From contig NZ_CP029359.1 of the NCBI RefSeq assembly GCF_003130795.1, positions 1 to 64,000 on the forward strand: a stretch of 64,000 nt of DNA, written 5' to 3'. Made by a program: the position numbers and the translations under genes. Numbering within the stretch: position 1 is the stretch's first letter; the number at the start of each line of letters is the position of its first letter. Under the pieces are notes generated by a model, which saw only the letters and a program-made list of their open reading frames with translations, did not search any database and was not told the DNA's origin. Origin of the DNA: Azospirillum thermophilum. GTDB lineage: Bacteria; Pseudomonadota; Alphaproteobacteria; Azospirillales; Azospirillaceae. This document shows, piece by piece, positions 21,561-31,463 of the stretch.

Positions 21561-23801
21561 ATGCACAGCACGACCGATTCCGATCCGCAGAGCGCCTCGC
21601 CGCAGGCGTCACGGTCCACCAGCCTGCATGCGCTTGCGGTCGTCGCGCGCCATCATGGTCTGCATCTCTCGGTCGAGCAGCTTCATCGCGACCATGCCAT
21701 CGAAACGGGAGAGCCGCCGACCAAGCTGCTCCTGAAGATGGCGGAGGAGAACGGCCTGAAGGCCCGGGCGGCGAAGCTCCGGTGGAAGCATCTGTCGCGC
21801 CTGGGCAAGGCCTTGCCGTTGCTGCTGCGGTTGCGCGACGGGCGGACCATGGTGCTGGTCGCCTTCCGCAACGAGCCCGGCAGTGCGTCCGCCGCCATGC
21901 TGCAGGATCCCCTAAGCCCGGACCAAGCCTGCATCGCGGTCGACGAGTTGCGGCTCTCCTCCGTCTGGGATGGCGAGGCGATCTTCGCCAAGCGGCGATA
22001 CGGTGCCCGGGACGAGGAGCGCCCCTTCGGCTTCTCCTGGCTGGTCGGCCAGATCCTGCGTGAAAAGCGGATCTTCCGGGATGTCGGCGTGTCCGCGCTG
22101 ATGCTCAGCCTGTTCGCCCTGTTTCCGCCGCTCGTCTTCATGATCGTGCTCGACCGGGTCCTGGTGCACCAGAGGATGTCGACGCTGTCCGTCCTGGCAG
22201 CCGCCATCGCCTTCTTCCTGGTGTTCGACACCATGTTCGGCTATCTGCGCCGCTATCTGGTGGCGCTCGGTACGGCCAAGGTGGATGCGCGCATCAGCAC
22301 CTACATCTTCGACCGGATGATCGGGCTGCCGATCGATTTCTTCGAGCGGACCCCGACCGGCGTCATCTCCTACAAGCTGAGCGAGGTCTGGCGCATCCGC
22401 AACTTCCTGACCGGGCAGTTGTTCGGGACGATGCTCGACACCATGACCCTGCTGGTCCTGATCCCGGCCATGTTCGTGATGAGCGTGCCGCTCACCTTCC
22501 TCGTGCTGGGCGTCGCCATGCTCATGTGCCTCGTCGTGGTGGCCTATATCGGTCCGCTGGCGCGGGCCTACGGCAAGGTCGTGGTGGCGGAGCAGCGCAA
22601 GGGCTCCCTCATGATCGAGGTGCTGCACGGCATGCGCACGATCAAGTCGCTGGCGCTCGAGAGCCGCAAGCGCCATGACTGGGATGTGCGGGTGGCCGAG
22701 GCCGTGCGCGCCAACACCGACATGCAGCTTCTCGCCAACCAGCCGCAGACCATTCTGCAGCCGCTGGAGAAGGGCATCTATGCCGGCACCCTGCTGGTCG
22801 GTGCCTATCTTGCGATGGGGGAATCGGCCTCGGTCTTCAGCGGCACGCTGGTCGCCTTCAGCATGATCGCCAGCCGCGCCACCCAGCCCTTCGTTCAGAT
22901 CGCCGCCCTGATGCAGCAGTTCCAGGAGGCGCGCGGCGCGGTCTTCCAGGTGGCGTCGGTAGTCAACCAGGCGCCGGAGCAGGGACTGGGCCGTCAAGGG
23001 GTCCGGCCGGAGATCAAGGGTGACATCTCCTTCTCCGAGGTGCGCTTCCGCTATCCCGGTTCGCAGAACCCGGCGCTCGACGACATCTCCTTCTCCATCG
23101 AGGCGGGCAGCGTCATCGGCATCATGGGGCGCTCGGGTTCGGGCAAGACCACGATCACCCGCCTGCTGCAGGGGCTGCACCAGAACTATGAAGGCCTGAT
23201 CAAGATCGACGGCGTCGACCTGCGTGAGATCGACCTCACCCACCTGCGCTCCAACCTGGGCGTGGTGCTGCAGGATAACTTCCTGTTCAACGGGACGATC
23301 CGCGAGAACATCATGGCCGCCAACCGCAGCGCCACCCTGGAAGAGGTGATGCGCGCCGCCCGGCTGGCCGGTGCCGAGGAGTTCATCGAGCGCCTGCCGC
23401 GGGGCTACGAGACGATGATCGAGGAAGGCTCCGCCAACCTCTCGGGCGGTCAGCGGCAGCGCATCGCCATCGCCCGTGCCCTGCTGGTCGACCCGTCGGT
23501 CCTTATCCTGGACGAGGCGACCAGCGCGCTCGACCCGGACAGCGAGGCGATCATCAACAACAACCTGACCCGCATCGCCCAGGGGCGGACGATGATCGTC
23601 ATCTCGCACCGTCTCGCCTCGCTGGTCGGCTGCGATCAGATCATGGTGCTCGAACGCGGCAAGCTCTACGACATGGGCAAGCACGACGAGCTCCTGCAGC
23701 GTTGCGATGTCTACCGCCACCTCTGGTTCCAGCAGAACCGCCATCTCTCTCCGGGACCCGCCCATGACCGCGCTTCTCTTACGCCGGCAGCAAACACCTG
23801 A
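21561..23801 (+). CDS. Type I secretion ABC transporter with degenerate C39-like N-terminal domain
   Basis: 746 residues. Residues 1-~140 have the C39-like fold (SLHALAVVARHHGLHLSVEQ) but Ser stands where a bacteriocin-processing peptidase has its catalytic Cys, as in HlyB-type exporters. Then six transmembrane spans (~170-450) and an ATPase: Walker A GRSGSGKTT (~523), signature LSGGQRQR (~628), Walker B VLILDEATSALD. It is the inner-membrane motor of a type I secretion system for an unprocessed C-terminal-signal substrate, probably an RTX protein. The downstream HlyD gene overlaps its 3' end by 38 bp. GAGGG precedes the ATG. Confidence 0.9.
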   Translation: MHSTTDSDPQSASPQASRSTSLHALAVVARHHGLHLSVEQLHRDHAIETGEPPTKLLLKMAEENGLKARAAKLRWKHLSRLGKALPLLLRLRDGRTMVLVAFRNEPGSASAAMLQDPLSPDQACIAVDELRLSSVWDGEAIFAKRRYGARDEERPFGFSWLVGQILREKRIFRDVGVSALMLSLFALFPPLVFMIVLDRVLVHQRMSTLSVLAAAIAFFLVFDTMFGYLRRYLVALGTAKVDARISTYIFDRMIGLPIDFFERTPTGVISYKLSEVWRIRNFLTGQLFGTMLDTMTLLVLIPAMFVMSVPLTFLVLGVAMLMCLVVVAYIGPLARAYGKVVVAEQRKGSLMIEVLHGMRTIKSLALESRKRHDWDVRVAEAVRANTDMQLLANQPQTILQPLEKGIYAGTLLVGAYLAMGESASVFSGTLVAFSMIASRATQPFVQIAALMQQFQEARGAVFQVASVVNQAPEQGLGRQGVRPEIKGDISFSEVRFRYPGSQNPALDDISFSIEAGSVIGIMGRSGSGKTTITRLLQGLHQNYEGLIKIDGVDLREIDLTHLRSNLGVVLQDNFLFNGTIRENIMAANRSATLEEVMRAARLAGAEEFIERLPRGYETMIEEGSANLSGGQRQRIAIARALLVDPSVLILDEATSALDPDSEAIINNNLTRIAQGRTMIVISHRLASLVGCDQIMVLERGKLYDMGKHDELLQRCDVYRHLWFQQNRHLSPGPAHDRASLTPAANT

Positions 23802-25122
23802 CCGGCTCGCCGAGCAGGCGATCATCGATTTCCAGGGCGAGACCGCGGAGATCACCGGCCGGCCGGAGCCTTTCGGTGCCCGCGCCGTACTCTGGGCGCT
23901 TGCCGTCATGGTGGCCACGCTCATCCTGCTGGCTTCGGTCCTGAAGCTCGACCGGGTGGTGACGTCGCAGGGACGGATCGTCTCGCAGTCGCCGACCATC
24001 GTGGTCCAGCCGCTGGAGATCTCCATCATCCGCAGCCTGAATGCGCGCGCCGGCCAAGTCGTGAAGCGCGGTGACGTGCTCGCCACGCTTGATCCGACCT
24101 TTTCGTCGGCCGACGTGGCGCAGTTGGAGCGGCAGAGCCAGAAGCTGACCGCCGAGATCGCCCGCCTTGCGGCGGAGGCGAAGGGGGCTACCTTCGCTCC
24201 GCCGGGCGAGGCCGGCCCCGATATGGCCCTGCAGGCTTCGATCTGGCGCTACCGTCAGGCGGAATACGCGGCCAAGCTCGCCAACTTCGATCAGCGCATG
24301 GCCACCTTGCAGGCGACGATCAAGCGCAGCCGGGAGGATGCCGACTATTACCGGTCCCGTCTGAAGATCCTGGGCGAGATCGAGCGCATGCGCCAGACGC
24401 TGGAGAAGAATCAGACCGGCAGCCGCATCAACTCGCTGGTCGCCAGCGATACCCGTGTGGAGGCGGAGCGGAACCTGAACCTCAGCGACGGCACGATCCG
24501 GACCTCCTCCCACGATCTGGAGGCCCTGCGGGCGGAGCGTGAGGTCTATACGCAGCAGTGGCGCAGCACCGTGCTCAGCGATCTGGCCACGCGCCAGGTC
24601 GAGCTGGAGCGTGCCCGTGAAGAGCTGTCGAAGGCGCAGAAGCGGCGTGATCTGGTCGAACTGCGGGCCATCGACGATGCCGTGGTGCTGGAGGTCGGAA
24701 GATACTCCGTCGGTTCCGTGGTGGAACCCGCCCAGCCGATCTATACCCTGGTACCGGTCAACGCCAAGCTGGAGGTCGAAGCGGACATCGCCGGCATCGA
24801 CCAGGGATTCGTCAAGCCGGGTGACCAGGTGCAGATCAAGTTCGATGCCTACCGCTACGTCGAACATGGGATGGCAAAGGGCGTCGTCCGGACGATCAGC
24901 GAGGATTCCTTCAATCGCCGCAACGACCAGCCGACCACCCAGCCCTTCTTCCGCGCCCGGATCGAATTGACCGATGTAACCTTGCGCAACGTTCCGGAGG
25001 ATTTCCGGCTCGTTCCCGGCATGCCGCTTGTTGCCGACATTGTGGTCGGCGAGCGCACCATCATGTCCTATCTTGTGGAAGGTGCGCTGAGGAACGGTTC
25101 GGAAGGCATGCGTGAGCCGTGA
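23764..25122 (+). CDS. HlyD-family periplasmic adaptor of type I secretion
   Basis: 452 residues from ATG 23764 (MTALLLRRQQTPDRLAEQ); the longer frame from 23707 has no ribosome-binding site. One transmembrane segment near 45-65 (AVLWALAVMVATLILLASVL), then a lipoyl-like half motif (VVQPLEISIIRSLNARAGQ, VKRGD), a long alpha-helical hairpin and a beta-barrel (LVPVNAKLEVEADIAGIDQG), ending in the conserved PGMPLVADIVVGERT. It links the ABC transporter to an outer-membrane TolC-like channel, which is not in the window. The overlap with the ABC gene implies coupled translation. Confidence 0.9.
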   Translation: MTALLLRRQQTPDRLAEQAIIDFQGETAEITGRPEPFGARAVLWALAVMVATLILLASVLKLDRVVTSQGRIVSQSPTIVVQPLEISIIRSLNARAGQVVKRGDVLATLDPTFSSADVAQLERQSQKLTAEIARLAAEAKGATFAPPGEAGPDMALQASIWRYRQAEYAAKLANFDQRMATLQATIKRSREDADYYRSRLKILGEIERMRQTLEKNQTGSRINSLVASDTRVEAERNLNLSDGTIRTSSHDLEALRAEREVYTQQWRSTVLSDLATRQVELERAREELSKAQKRRDLVELRAIDDAVVLEVGRYSVGSVVEPAQPIYTLVPVNAKLEVEADIAGIDQGFVKPGDQVQIKFDAYRYVEHGMAKGVVRTISEDSFNRRNDQPTTQPFFRARIELTDVTLRNVPEDFRLVPGMPLVADIVVGERTIMSYLVEGALRNGSEGMREP

Positions 25123-25179
25123 GGCGACACCGGGCTCGCCATGGCGGAGCCCTGTGAAAGGGAAAGGGTTTCGGTGCCT

Positions 25180-26919
25180 ATGCGCAACCTGATCAAGGCG
25201 GCGGGGCGGCTGTTCGGTTCCGCTTCGCCGCAGGACGCCTATGACAGAGGGCTGAAGGCCTTCGAGCGTGACGACCACCAAGCAGCGCTGAGGGACTGGC
25301 TGGCGGCCGGCCGTGCCGGCCATGCCGAAGCCCAGTACCAGCTCGGCCGCATGTACGATCTCGGCAAGGGGGTGGTGCGCAACGCGGTCGACGCGGTTGC
25401 CTGGTATCGTCAGGCTGCCGACCAGGGGCATGGCGAGGCGCAGGCCCGGCTCGCCGAAATCTACTATTACGGCTGTGAACAGCCCAAGGGCATTGTCCCG
25501 ACCGATGAAGCACTGTCGATCCTCTTCCCCAACGGCCTGAAGGTCGAGCAGGATTACGAAGAGGCGCTGCGTTGGGCACGGGCGGCTGCCGAACAGGGGG
25601 TGCTGGGCGCCCAGGCCATGCTCGGCTACATGTATGCGTCCGGCTTCGGCATCGCGACGGACTATGCCGAGGCCGAGCGCTGGTACCGGGCTGCGGCCGA
25701 GCGGGGGAATGCGGCGGCCCAGCTCGGGCTTGGAACCCTGCTTGCCGGCGGCTATGCCGGGAAATCCGATCCGCAGGCTGCGCACCAGTGGTTCCGCAAG
25801 GCCGCCGATCAGGACAACTTCACCGCCTGGTACTATATCGGCACGCAATATGCCGCCGGCCTGGGGGTCGAGCAGGACTATCAGAAGGCCATTGCAGCCT
25901 TTCGCCTGGCCGCGGAGCATGGTTTCGCCGCGGCGCAACGGGCGCTCGGCCTTCTCTACGTCCGGGGGCTCGGTGTCCAGGCCGATCCACAGATGGCGGA
26001 GACCTGGCTGCGCAAGGCCGCCGTCCAGGGGGATGCCGAGGCGATGCTGCAACTCGGTCATCTGAACAGCCGCGGGGCCGGCATGCAGCCCAATCTGTTC
26101 GACGCGGCGAGTTGGTACCGCGGGGCTGCCGAACTTGGGCATCGCGAGGCGCAGAAGATCATCGCCCAGATGTATCTGGCGGGGTCCGGTGTCCCGCGCG
26201 ACGAGATGGAGGCGGCGAAATGGCTGGAGCGGGCCGCCGGCCAGGGCGATCCACTGGCCCAGTTGCGCATCGGCGCCCTCTATGCCGAAGGACGAGGCGT
26301 GGAGCGCGACTATGACCGGGCGCTCGACTGGTTCCGACGCGCCGCCGAGCAGGGAAATCCGGACGCGGTCTACAATATCGGCATGCTTCACAGCCTGGGC
26401 CTCGGCGTTCCGCGCGATCCGGTGGGGGCGCTCGACTGGTACCGGCGTGCCGCCGAGCAAGGCAGTGCGCTCGCCCAGTTCCGTTTGGGAGCCGCCCTGG
26501 CCACGGGGGGGGATGAGGTTCCGCAGGACTATGCCGCTGCAGCGCACTGGTCGCAGCTTGCCGCCGAGCAGGGCCATGTCGGAGCGATGGTCAATCTGGG
26601 CCGTTTTCGCATGCAGGGTCTGGGCGGGGAGCGCAACGTTCCCGAAGCGATCCGCTGGCTGACCGCCGCGGCCGACCGCAGAGAGCCGAGCGCCATGACG
26701 GCATTGGGCGAACTGCACTCCCACTGGGGGGACGTGAAGGATTTTGCGCTTGCCCGGACCTGGTTCGAGCGGGCAGCCGCCCTGGGGGACGAGCGGGCGA
26801 AGGCACTGTTGGCCCGGCTCCTTTCCGCGTCTCCCCCGGCCGGCGAAGGGGCGCAGCCGGTCGGGCCACCGTCGGAGCGCGGCGTGGATGCAGAGGTTCA
26901 TGCAGCCGGCAAGGGGTAA
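25180..26919 (+). CDS. Sel1-like repeat protein
   Basis: About 579 residues from ATG 25180 (MRNLIKAAGRLFGSASPQ). GTG 25174 has the better spaced AAAGGG and ATG 25141 is a third option. I count about 13 Sel1-type 36-residue repeats (for example YNIGMLHSLGLGVPRDPVGA) covering nearly all of the protein; repeat 2 carries an insertion (KGIVPTDEALSILF). The fold is an alpha solenoid for protein binding. There is no signal peptide, so a cytoplasmic scaffold or regulator is likely. It lies 57 bp after hlyD and probably belongs to the same operon, which suggests a role in secretion or envelope glycan assembly. Confidence 0.85.
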   Translation: MRNLIKAAGRLFGSASPQDAYDRGLKAFERDDHQAALRDWLAAGRAGHAEAQYQLGRMYDLGKGVVRNAVDAVAWYRQAADQGHGEAQARLAEIYYYGCEQPKGIVPTDEALSILFPNGLKVEQDYEEALRWARAAAEQGVLGAQAMLGYMYASGFGIATDYAEAERWYRAAAERGNAAAQLGLGTLLAGGYAGKSDPQAAHQWFRKAADQDNFTAWYYIGTQYAAGLGVEQDYQKAIAAFRLAAEHGFAAAQRALGLLYVRGLGVQADPQMAETWLRKAAVQGDAEAMLQLGHLNSRGAGMQPNLFDAASWYRGAAELGHREAQKIIAQMYLAGSGVPRDEMEAAKWLERAAGQGDPLAQLRIGALYAEGRGVERDYDRALDWFRRAAEQGNPDAVYNIGMLHSLGLGVPRDPVGALDWYRRAAEQGSALAQFRLGAALATGGDEVPQDYAAAAHWSQLAAEQGHVGAMVNLGRFRMQGLGGERNVPEAIRWLTAAADRREPSAMTALGELHSHWGDVKDFALARTWFERAAALGDERAKALLARLLSASPPAGEGAQPVGPPSERGVDAEVHAAGKG

Positions 26920-26996
26920 CTTCCGCCTCGCCACTTCCACCTCGTCGCTGCCGGATGGGAGCGGCGCCTTGTCCGTACCGCCGTCGACAGCCGTTT

Positions 26997-27857
26997 TCAG
27001 ACCATCAGGATGATCGGCTCCCGGCGGAGCGATCCAGGCCGCAGGGCTATGGCCATCCGGCGATGCGGCGTCCTTGTCTCAGGCAGCAGGACGGTTCCCA
27101 GGTCGGCATAGCCAAGCCGGCGGTAGAGCCGCAGGGCGCGGACGTTGTGGGGCAGGACCGCCAGCTCCAGCCGGCTGGCGCGCCCGCTCGCCCAGCAGTG
27201 CGCTGCCCGCATCAGCGCTTCGCCCATGCCCCGGCCGCGAACGTCGGGATGCAGCTCGATTCCCAGCGACAGCGCCCCGGAACCCGGCTCGACCGGCCAG
27301 TCCGGCGACACCCGGCAATGGCCGACGAACCGGCCGTGTCGTTCGGCGACCAGCCAGCAGTGGCCGGCGCCGGCAAGCCAGCCGGCGAGGGTCGTCGCAT
27401 CGGGGATCGCCGCCGCCGCATCCCCGCCGTTCAGTTTGACGAGATCGCCCAGCAGGCTCCGGAGCCGTTCGATGTCCGCATGAACCGGGCGCGCTGGTCG
27501 CAGGACGACCGGTGGAAGGGTGAAGATCGCGGTCCGGGGGGAGCCGGCGGGCCGCGCATCGGGGAAATCCGGCAGACGCAGTTCCACCTTGTGCTCGCGA
27601 CCGTCCAGGATGCCGGGCAGAGGCAGGGTAAAGCCATAGCGGCCATCTCCCTTCCCTGCCGCCTCCAAATCGGCACGATGGAGATCCGCAACCGTCTCCG
27701 CCCGCAATCTCAGTCCGCAGCCGTCATCGAACAGAACGGTGACCCGCAGCCGCCGGCCCGGCTCGGCCGGCAGCCAGACCCAGCCGGCTACCTGCCGTCC
27801 GACATCCTCAAGATAACCTTCGAGGAGAGTGGTCATGGAGCCACCGGAGCCGGTCAC
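26997..27857 (-). CDS. GNAT acetyltransferase with N-terminal beta-sandwich-like domain
   Basis: 286 residues from GTG 27857, or 279 from ATG 27836 (MTTLLEGYLEDVG). Residues ~10-100 resemble an accessory beta domain (VAGWVWLPAEPGRRLRVTVL, DGRYGFTLPLPG) also seen in the glycosyltransferase at 58547. Residues ~120-280 are a GNAT fold: LSLGIELHPDVRGRGMGEAL (acetyl-CoA loop RGRGMG) and NVRALRLYRRLGY. It probably N- or O-acetylates a sugar intermediate. It is the last gene behind rfbA (27 bp) on the same strand, so it would be made with the rhamnose enzymes. Confidence 0.75.
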   Translation of the reverse strand: MTGSGGSMTTLLEGYLEDVGRQVAGWVWLPAEPGRRLRVTVLFDDGCGLRLRAETVADLHRADLEAAGKGDGRYGFTLPLPGILDGREHKVELRLPDFPDARPAGSPRTAIFTLPPVVLRPARPVHADIERLRSLLGDLVKLNGGDAAAAIPDATTLAGWLAGAGHCWLVAERHGRFVGHCRVSPDWPVEPGSGALSLGIELHPDVRGRGMGEALMRAAHCWASGRASRLELAVLPHNVRALRLYRRLGYADLGTVLLPETRTPHRRMAIALRPGSLRREPIILMV

Positions 27858-27884
27858 GGTCGAAGGACCGGTACGGGACCTCCA

Positions 27885-28766
27885 TCACCTGAGTGGAGCA
27901 TCGCCGTCGAGCAGATCAAGCAGATATTGGCCGTAGCCGCTCTTGGCGAGCGGCTGGGCAATGCGGGCAAGCTGCTCGGACCCGATGAACCCCTTGCGCC
28001 AGGCGACCTCCTCCGGCGAGGCGACCTTCAGGCCCTGGCGGGCTTCGATCGTCTGCACGAATTCGGCGGCCTGCAGCAGAGACTCATGGGTCCCAGTGTC
28101 GAACCAGGCATAGCCGCGGCCCAGCTTCTCCACCGCCAGTTTGCGGCTGTGGAGGTAGACGTTGTTGACGTCGGTGATCTCCAGCTCGCCACGGGCGGAC
28201 GGCTTGATGGTCGCGGCGATGTCGAGAACCGAATTGTCGTAGAAGTAGAGGCCCGTCACCGCATAGTTGGACTTCGGCAGGCGGGGCTTCTCTTCGATGG
28301 CGACCGGCCGGCCCTCGGCGTCGAAGCTGACCACGCCATAACGTTCCGGATCGCGGACATGGTACCCGAAGACCGTCGCCCCGTCCTCCCGTCCGGCGGC
28401 GCGCAGCAGGGCCGGCTCCAGGTCGTGGCCGAAGAAGATGTTGTCTCCCAGGATCAGGCAGACTCGGTCATCGCCGACGAAGGAGCGGCCGATGAGGAAG
28501 GCCTGCGCCAGCCCTTCGGGCTTGGGCTGCTCGGCGTAGGAAAGCGAGATGCCCCACTGGCTGCCGTCGCCCAGCAGCCGGCGGAACTGGGGCTGGTCAT
28601 CCGGGGTGGTGATCAGCAGGATGTCGCGGATACCGGCCAGCATCAGCGTCGACAGCGGATAGTAGATCATCGGCTTGTCGAACACCGGCAGCAGTTGCTT
28701 GCTGGTGACCTGGGTCAGCGGGTACAGCCGCGTGCCGGCGCCTCCGGCCAGGATGATGCCCTTCAT
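27885..28766 (-). CDS. rfbA: Glucose-1-phosphate thymidylyltransferase
   Basis: 293 residues, the normal length. [18 protein letters not shown] is the nucleotide-binding start, followed by [43 protein letters not shown], and [13 protein letters not shown]. It makes dTDP-glucose from glucose-1-phosphate and dTTP, the first step to dTDP-L-rhamnose, and is normally inhibited by the end product. It is third-last in the minus-strand rfbC-B-D-A-GNAT order. Equivalent to rmlA. Confidence 0.95.
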   Translation of the reverse strand: MKGIILAGGAGTRLYPLTQVTSKQLLPVFDKPMIYYPLSTLMLAGIRDILLITTPDDQPQFRRLLGDGSQWGISLSYAEQPKPEGLAQAFLIGRSFVGDDRVCLILGDNIFFGHDLEPALLRAAGREDGATVFGYHVRDPERYGVVSFDAEGRPVAIEEKPRLPKSNYAVTGLYFYDNSVLDIAATIKPSARGELEITDVNNVYLHSRKLAVEKLGRGYAWFDTGTHESLLQAAEFVQTIEARQGLKVASPEEVAWRKGFIGSEQLARIAQPLAKSGYGQYLLDLLDGDAPLR

Positions 28767-28791
28767 GCCTTACGCTCCCATGTCCTGGCGG

Positions 28792-29694
28792 TCAGTCGAG
28801 AATCTCATCCAGCACATGATCCAGTCCGGTTGGCCAGTCCGCCGGCAGGATACCGTAGGCTTGGCCGATGCGGGTCGTGTCGAGTACGGAGTTGGCCGGC
28901 CGCTTGGCCGGCGTCGGGAAATCCGCGGTGGTGATCGGGATGACCGGCGGTCGGCGCCCGATGCGGCCGGCCGCCCGTTCCACGATGCGGTCGGCGAAGC
29001 CGTGCCAGGTGGTGGCCGGTGTCCCGCCGAAATGGAAGATGCCGGGAGCCCAGCCGCCGGTCAGCCGGGTGCGGGCGATGGTGGCGATAGCGGCGGCGAT
29101 GGCGGCGGCCGGGGTCGGGCAGCCGTGCTGGTCGGCGACCACCCGCAGCTCGTCCCGTTCCCGGGCCAGCCGGATCATGGTCTTCACGAAGTTGGCGCCA
29201 TGCGCCCCGAACACCCAGGCGGTGCGCAGGATCACATGGTCGGGCAGCAGCGCCTGCACCGCCTCCTCGCCGGCCAGCTTGCTGGCGGCATAGACGCCTT
29301 GCGGGCCGACGGGGTCGTCCTCCCGCCAGGGATCGCTCTTGCTGGTCCCGTCGAAGACATAGTCGGTCGAGATGTGGACCAGCGGAATGCCGGCGGCGGC
29401 GCAGGCCCGCGCCAGGTTGGCAGGCCCGTCGCGGTTGACCGCGAAGGCCTTGTCCGCCTCGCTCTCCGCCTTGTCCACCGCGGTATAGGCGGAGGCGTTG
29501 ACCACCAGGGCCGGGCGATGGGCGGCGACCGCCGCCGCGACCGCCGCGGCGTCGGTCACGTCGCCCTCCGCGCGGGCCAGCCCGACCGGGCGCAGCCCCG
29601 TCCCCCAGGCGGTGCGCAGCAGCTCGAAGCCGACCTGCCCGCCCGCTCCGAAGACGAGGACGGTCCGCTCCCCGGTCACGGCGTCCTCAGCCAT
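28792..29694 (-). CDS. rfbD: dTDP-4-dehydrorhamnose reductase
   Basis: 300 residues. NAD(P)-binding [17 protein letters not shown], then [24 protein letters not shown] and the catalytic [12 protein letters not shown]. The last step in dTDP-L-rhamnose synthesis. Its ATG at 29694 overlaps the rfbB stop (29687) by 8 bp, so the two are translationally coupled, and 25 bp separate it from rfbA. Confidence 0.95.
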   Translation of the reverse strand: MAEDAVTGERTVLVFGAGGQVGFELLRTAWGTGLRPVGLARAEGDVTDAAAVAAAVAAHRPALVVNASAYTAVDKAESEADKAFAVNRDGPANLARACAAAGIPLVHISTDYVFDGTSKSDPWREDDPVGPQGVYAASKLAGEEAVQALLPDHVILRTAWVFGAHGANFVKTMIRLARERDELRVVADQHGCPTPAAAIAAAIATIARTRLTGGWAPGIFHFGGTPATTWHGFADRIVERAAGRIGRRPPVIPITTADFPTPAKRPANSVLDTTRIGQAYGILPADWPTGLDHVLDEILD

Positions 29695-30760
29695 TGGCCG
29701 CCGTCCCGGCGGCGACGCCCAGGCGCTGCCCGCTGTAGCCGCGGGCGGACAGCCGCTCCCACCAGCTGCGGTTCTCCAGGTACCAGGAAACGGTGGCGCG
29801 GATGCCGGTCTCGAAGGTCTGCTGCGGACGCCAGCCCAGCTCGGTCTGCAGCTTGGTGGCGTCGATGGCGTAACGGTGGTCGTGACCCGGCCGGTCGGTG
29901 ACGTGGGTGATCAGCCCGCGCCGCGGCCCGGAGGACAGCGGGCCGGCGAGCTCGTCCACCAGGTCGCAGATGGCGTGCACGACCTCGATGTTGCGCCGCT
30001 CGCTGTCGCCGCCGACATTGTAGCTCTCGCCCAGCCGGCCCCTGGTCAGGATGGTCCACAGGGCCGAGGCGTGGTCGTCGACAAAGAGCCAGTCGCGCAC
30101 GTTCAGGCCGGATCCGTAGACCGGCAGGGCCTGGCCCTGCAGCGCCTTCAGCGTCATCAGCGGGATCAGCTTCTCGGGAAACTGCCAGGGGCCGTAGTTG
30201 TTCGAGCAGTTGCTGGCCACCGTCGGCAGGCCGTAGGTGTGGTGCCAGGCCCGCACGAAATGGTCGGAGGACGCCTTGCTCGCCGAATAGGGCGAGTTGG
30301 GGGCGTAGGGGGTCGTCTCCGAGAAGCGCCCCTCGTCGTCGAGCGTGCCGAACACCTCGTCGGTGGAGACGTGGTGGAAGCGGAAGCGCTCCTTCGCCTC
30401 CCCCGCCAGTCCGCGCCAGTAATCGAGGGCTACGCGCAGCAGCGTCACCGTGCCGATCACGTTGGTCTGGACGAAGGCCATCGGCCCGTCGATCGAGCGG
30501 TCGACATGGGTCTCCGCCGCCAGATGGATCACCGCGTCCGGGCGGTGGTCGGCGAAGACCCGGTGCACCGCCGCCTTGTCGCAGATGTCCACCTGCTCGA
30601 AGGCGTAACGTGGCGTCCCCTCGAAAGGAGCGAGGCTTTCCAGATCGGCGGCGTAGGTGAGCTTGTCGAGGTTGACGACCGCAGCCGTCGTGTTCGCCAG
30701 GACCCAGCGGATGAAGGCCGACCCGATGAATCCCGCACCGCCCGTCACCAGTATGCGCAT
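29687..30760 (-). CDS. rfbB: dTDP-glucose 4,6-dehydratase
   Basis: 357 residues. NAD-binding [31 protein letters not shown], the [11 protein letters not shown] catalytic stretch, [16 protein letters not shown] with the Tyr-Lys pair, and [16 protein letters not shown]. It converts dTDP-glucose to dTDP-4-keto-6-deoxyglucose, the shared intermediate of rhamnose and other 6-deoxysugars, so it could also supply the C-methyltransferases nearby. 42 bp separate it from rfbC. Confidence 0.95.
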   Translation of the reverse strand: MRILVTGGAGFIGSAFIRWVLANTTAAVVNLDKLTYAADLESLAPFEGTPRYAFEQVDICDKAAVHRVFADHRPDAVIHLAAETHVDRSIDGPMAFVQTNVIGTVTLLRVALDYWRGLAGEAKERFRFHHVSTDEVFGTLDDEGRFSETTPYAPNSPYSASKASSDHFVRAWHHTYGLPTVASNCSNNYGPWQFPEKLIPLMTLKALQGQALPVYGSGLNVRDWLFVDDHASALWTILTRGRLGESYNVGGDSERRNIEVVHAICDLVDELAGPLSSGPRRGLITHVTDRPGHDHRYAIDATKLQTELGWRPQQTFETGIRATVSWYLENRSWWERLSARGYSGQRLGVAAGTAANG

Positions 30761-30802
30761 GCCATCTCCCTTTACAGCACCCAGCGGCGCGGCGATTCTT
30801 CG

Positions 30803-31357
30803 CTATGCCAGGAACAGGTCTGCGGCTTCGGCCAGGGATGGGGCGACCGCATCCTTGCCCGACACCACCGAACCGGCCCCCTCCGGCCAGCGGATGCCGA
30901 GCGCGGGATCGTTCCATCGCACTGCCCGTTCGCACTCCGGCGAATAAAAGGCGTCGACCTTGTAGGCGACGATGGTATCGGGTTCCAGGGTACAGAAGCC
31001 ATGGGCGAAGCCGACCGGAACGAAGAGCTGCTCCAGCCCGTCGGCGCTCAGCTCCACCGCCACATGCTGCCCGAAGGTCGCGGAACCGCGGCGGATGTCC
31101 ACGACCACGTCCAGGATGCGGCCCCGCAGGACCCGGACCAGCTTGGTCTGGGCGTGGGGGGCAAGCTGGTAATGCAGCCCGCGCACGGTGCCCGGTGTGG
31201 CCGAAAGGGACTGGTTGTCCTGGACCCAGCGGCGCTCCAGCCCGTGTCCGGCATAGCTGCGCTCGTTCCAGGTTTCGACGAAATAGCCGCGAGCGTCGCC
31301 GAACCGCTTGGGCAGAATCAGCCGCACATCGCCGAGTGCCGTTGGAATGACCTGCAT
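30803..31357 (-). CDS. rfbC: dTDP-4-dehydrorhamnose 3,5-epimerase
   Basis: 184 residues from ATG 31357 (MQVIPTALGDVRLILPKRFG); the frame extends to 31420 but that stretch overlaps the candidate promoter and does not match the family. Cupin motifs: DARGYFVETWNE, QDNQSLSATPGTVRGLHYQ, LVRVLRGRILDVVVDIR, and PVGFAHGFCTLEPD. First gene of the rfbCBDA operon. Equivalent to rmlC. Confidence 0.94.
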   Translation of the reverse strand: MQVIPTALGDVRLILPKRFGDARGYFVETWNERSYAGHGLERRWVQDNQSLSATPGTVRGLHYQLAPHAQTKLVRVLRGRILDVVVDIRRGSATFGQHVAVELSADGLEQLFVPVGFAHGFCTLEPDTIVAYKVDAFYSPECERAVRWNDPALGIRWPEGAGSVVSGKDAVAPSLAEAADLFLA

Positions 31358-31387
31358 GAGCTCGCGAAGTCCTGTTGAGTGCTGGCC

Positions 31388-31416
31388 TCTTATGACGCGG
31401 CGGAAAGCCTTTTCAA
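31388..31416 (-). promoter_or_regulatory. Candidate promoter of the rfbCBDA-GNAT operon
   Basis: On the minus strand TTGAAA (31416-31411), 17-nt spacer, then ATAAGA (31393-31388), 31 bp before the rfbC ATG. The patch is AT-rich compared with its surroundings. A sigma-70 type match by eye only. Confidence 0.4.
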
Positions 31417-31463
31417 GCATTTTGTGCAGGAAACGGGCGCGGGGGCGCTGGGCCGCCGTCCTG

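Noticed and set aside
23779..26940. 1,053-residue minus-strand frame over HlyD and the Sel1 gene
   Set aside because: Antisense shadow of two well supported genes; its repeats reflect the codon pattern of the Sel1 repeats on the other strand.
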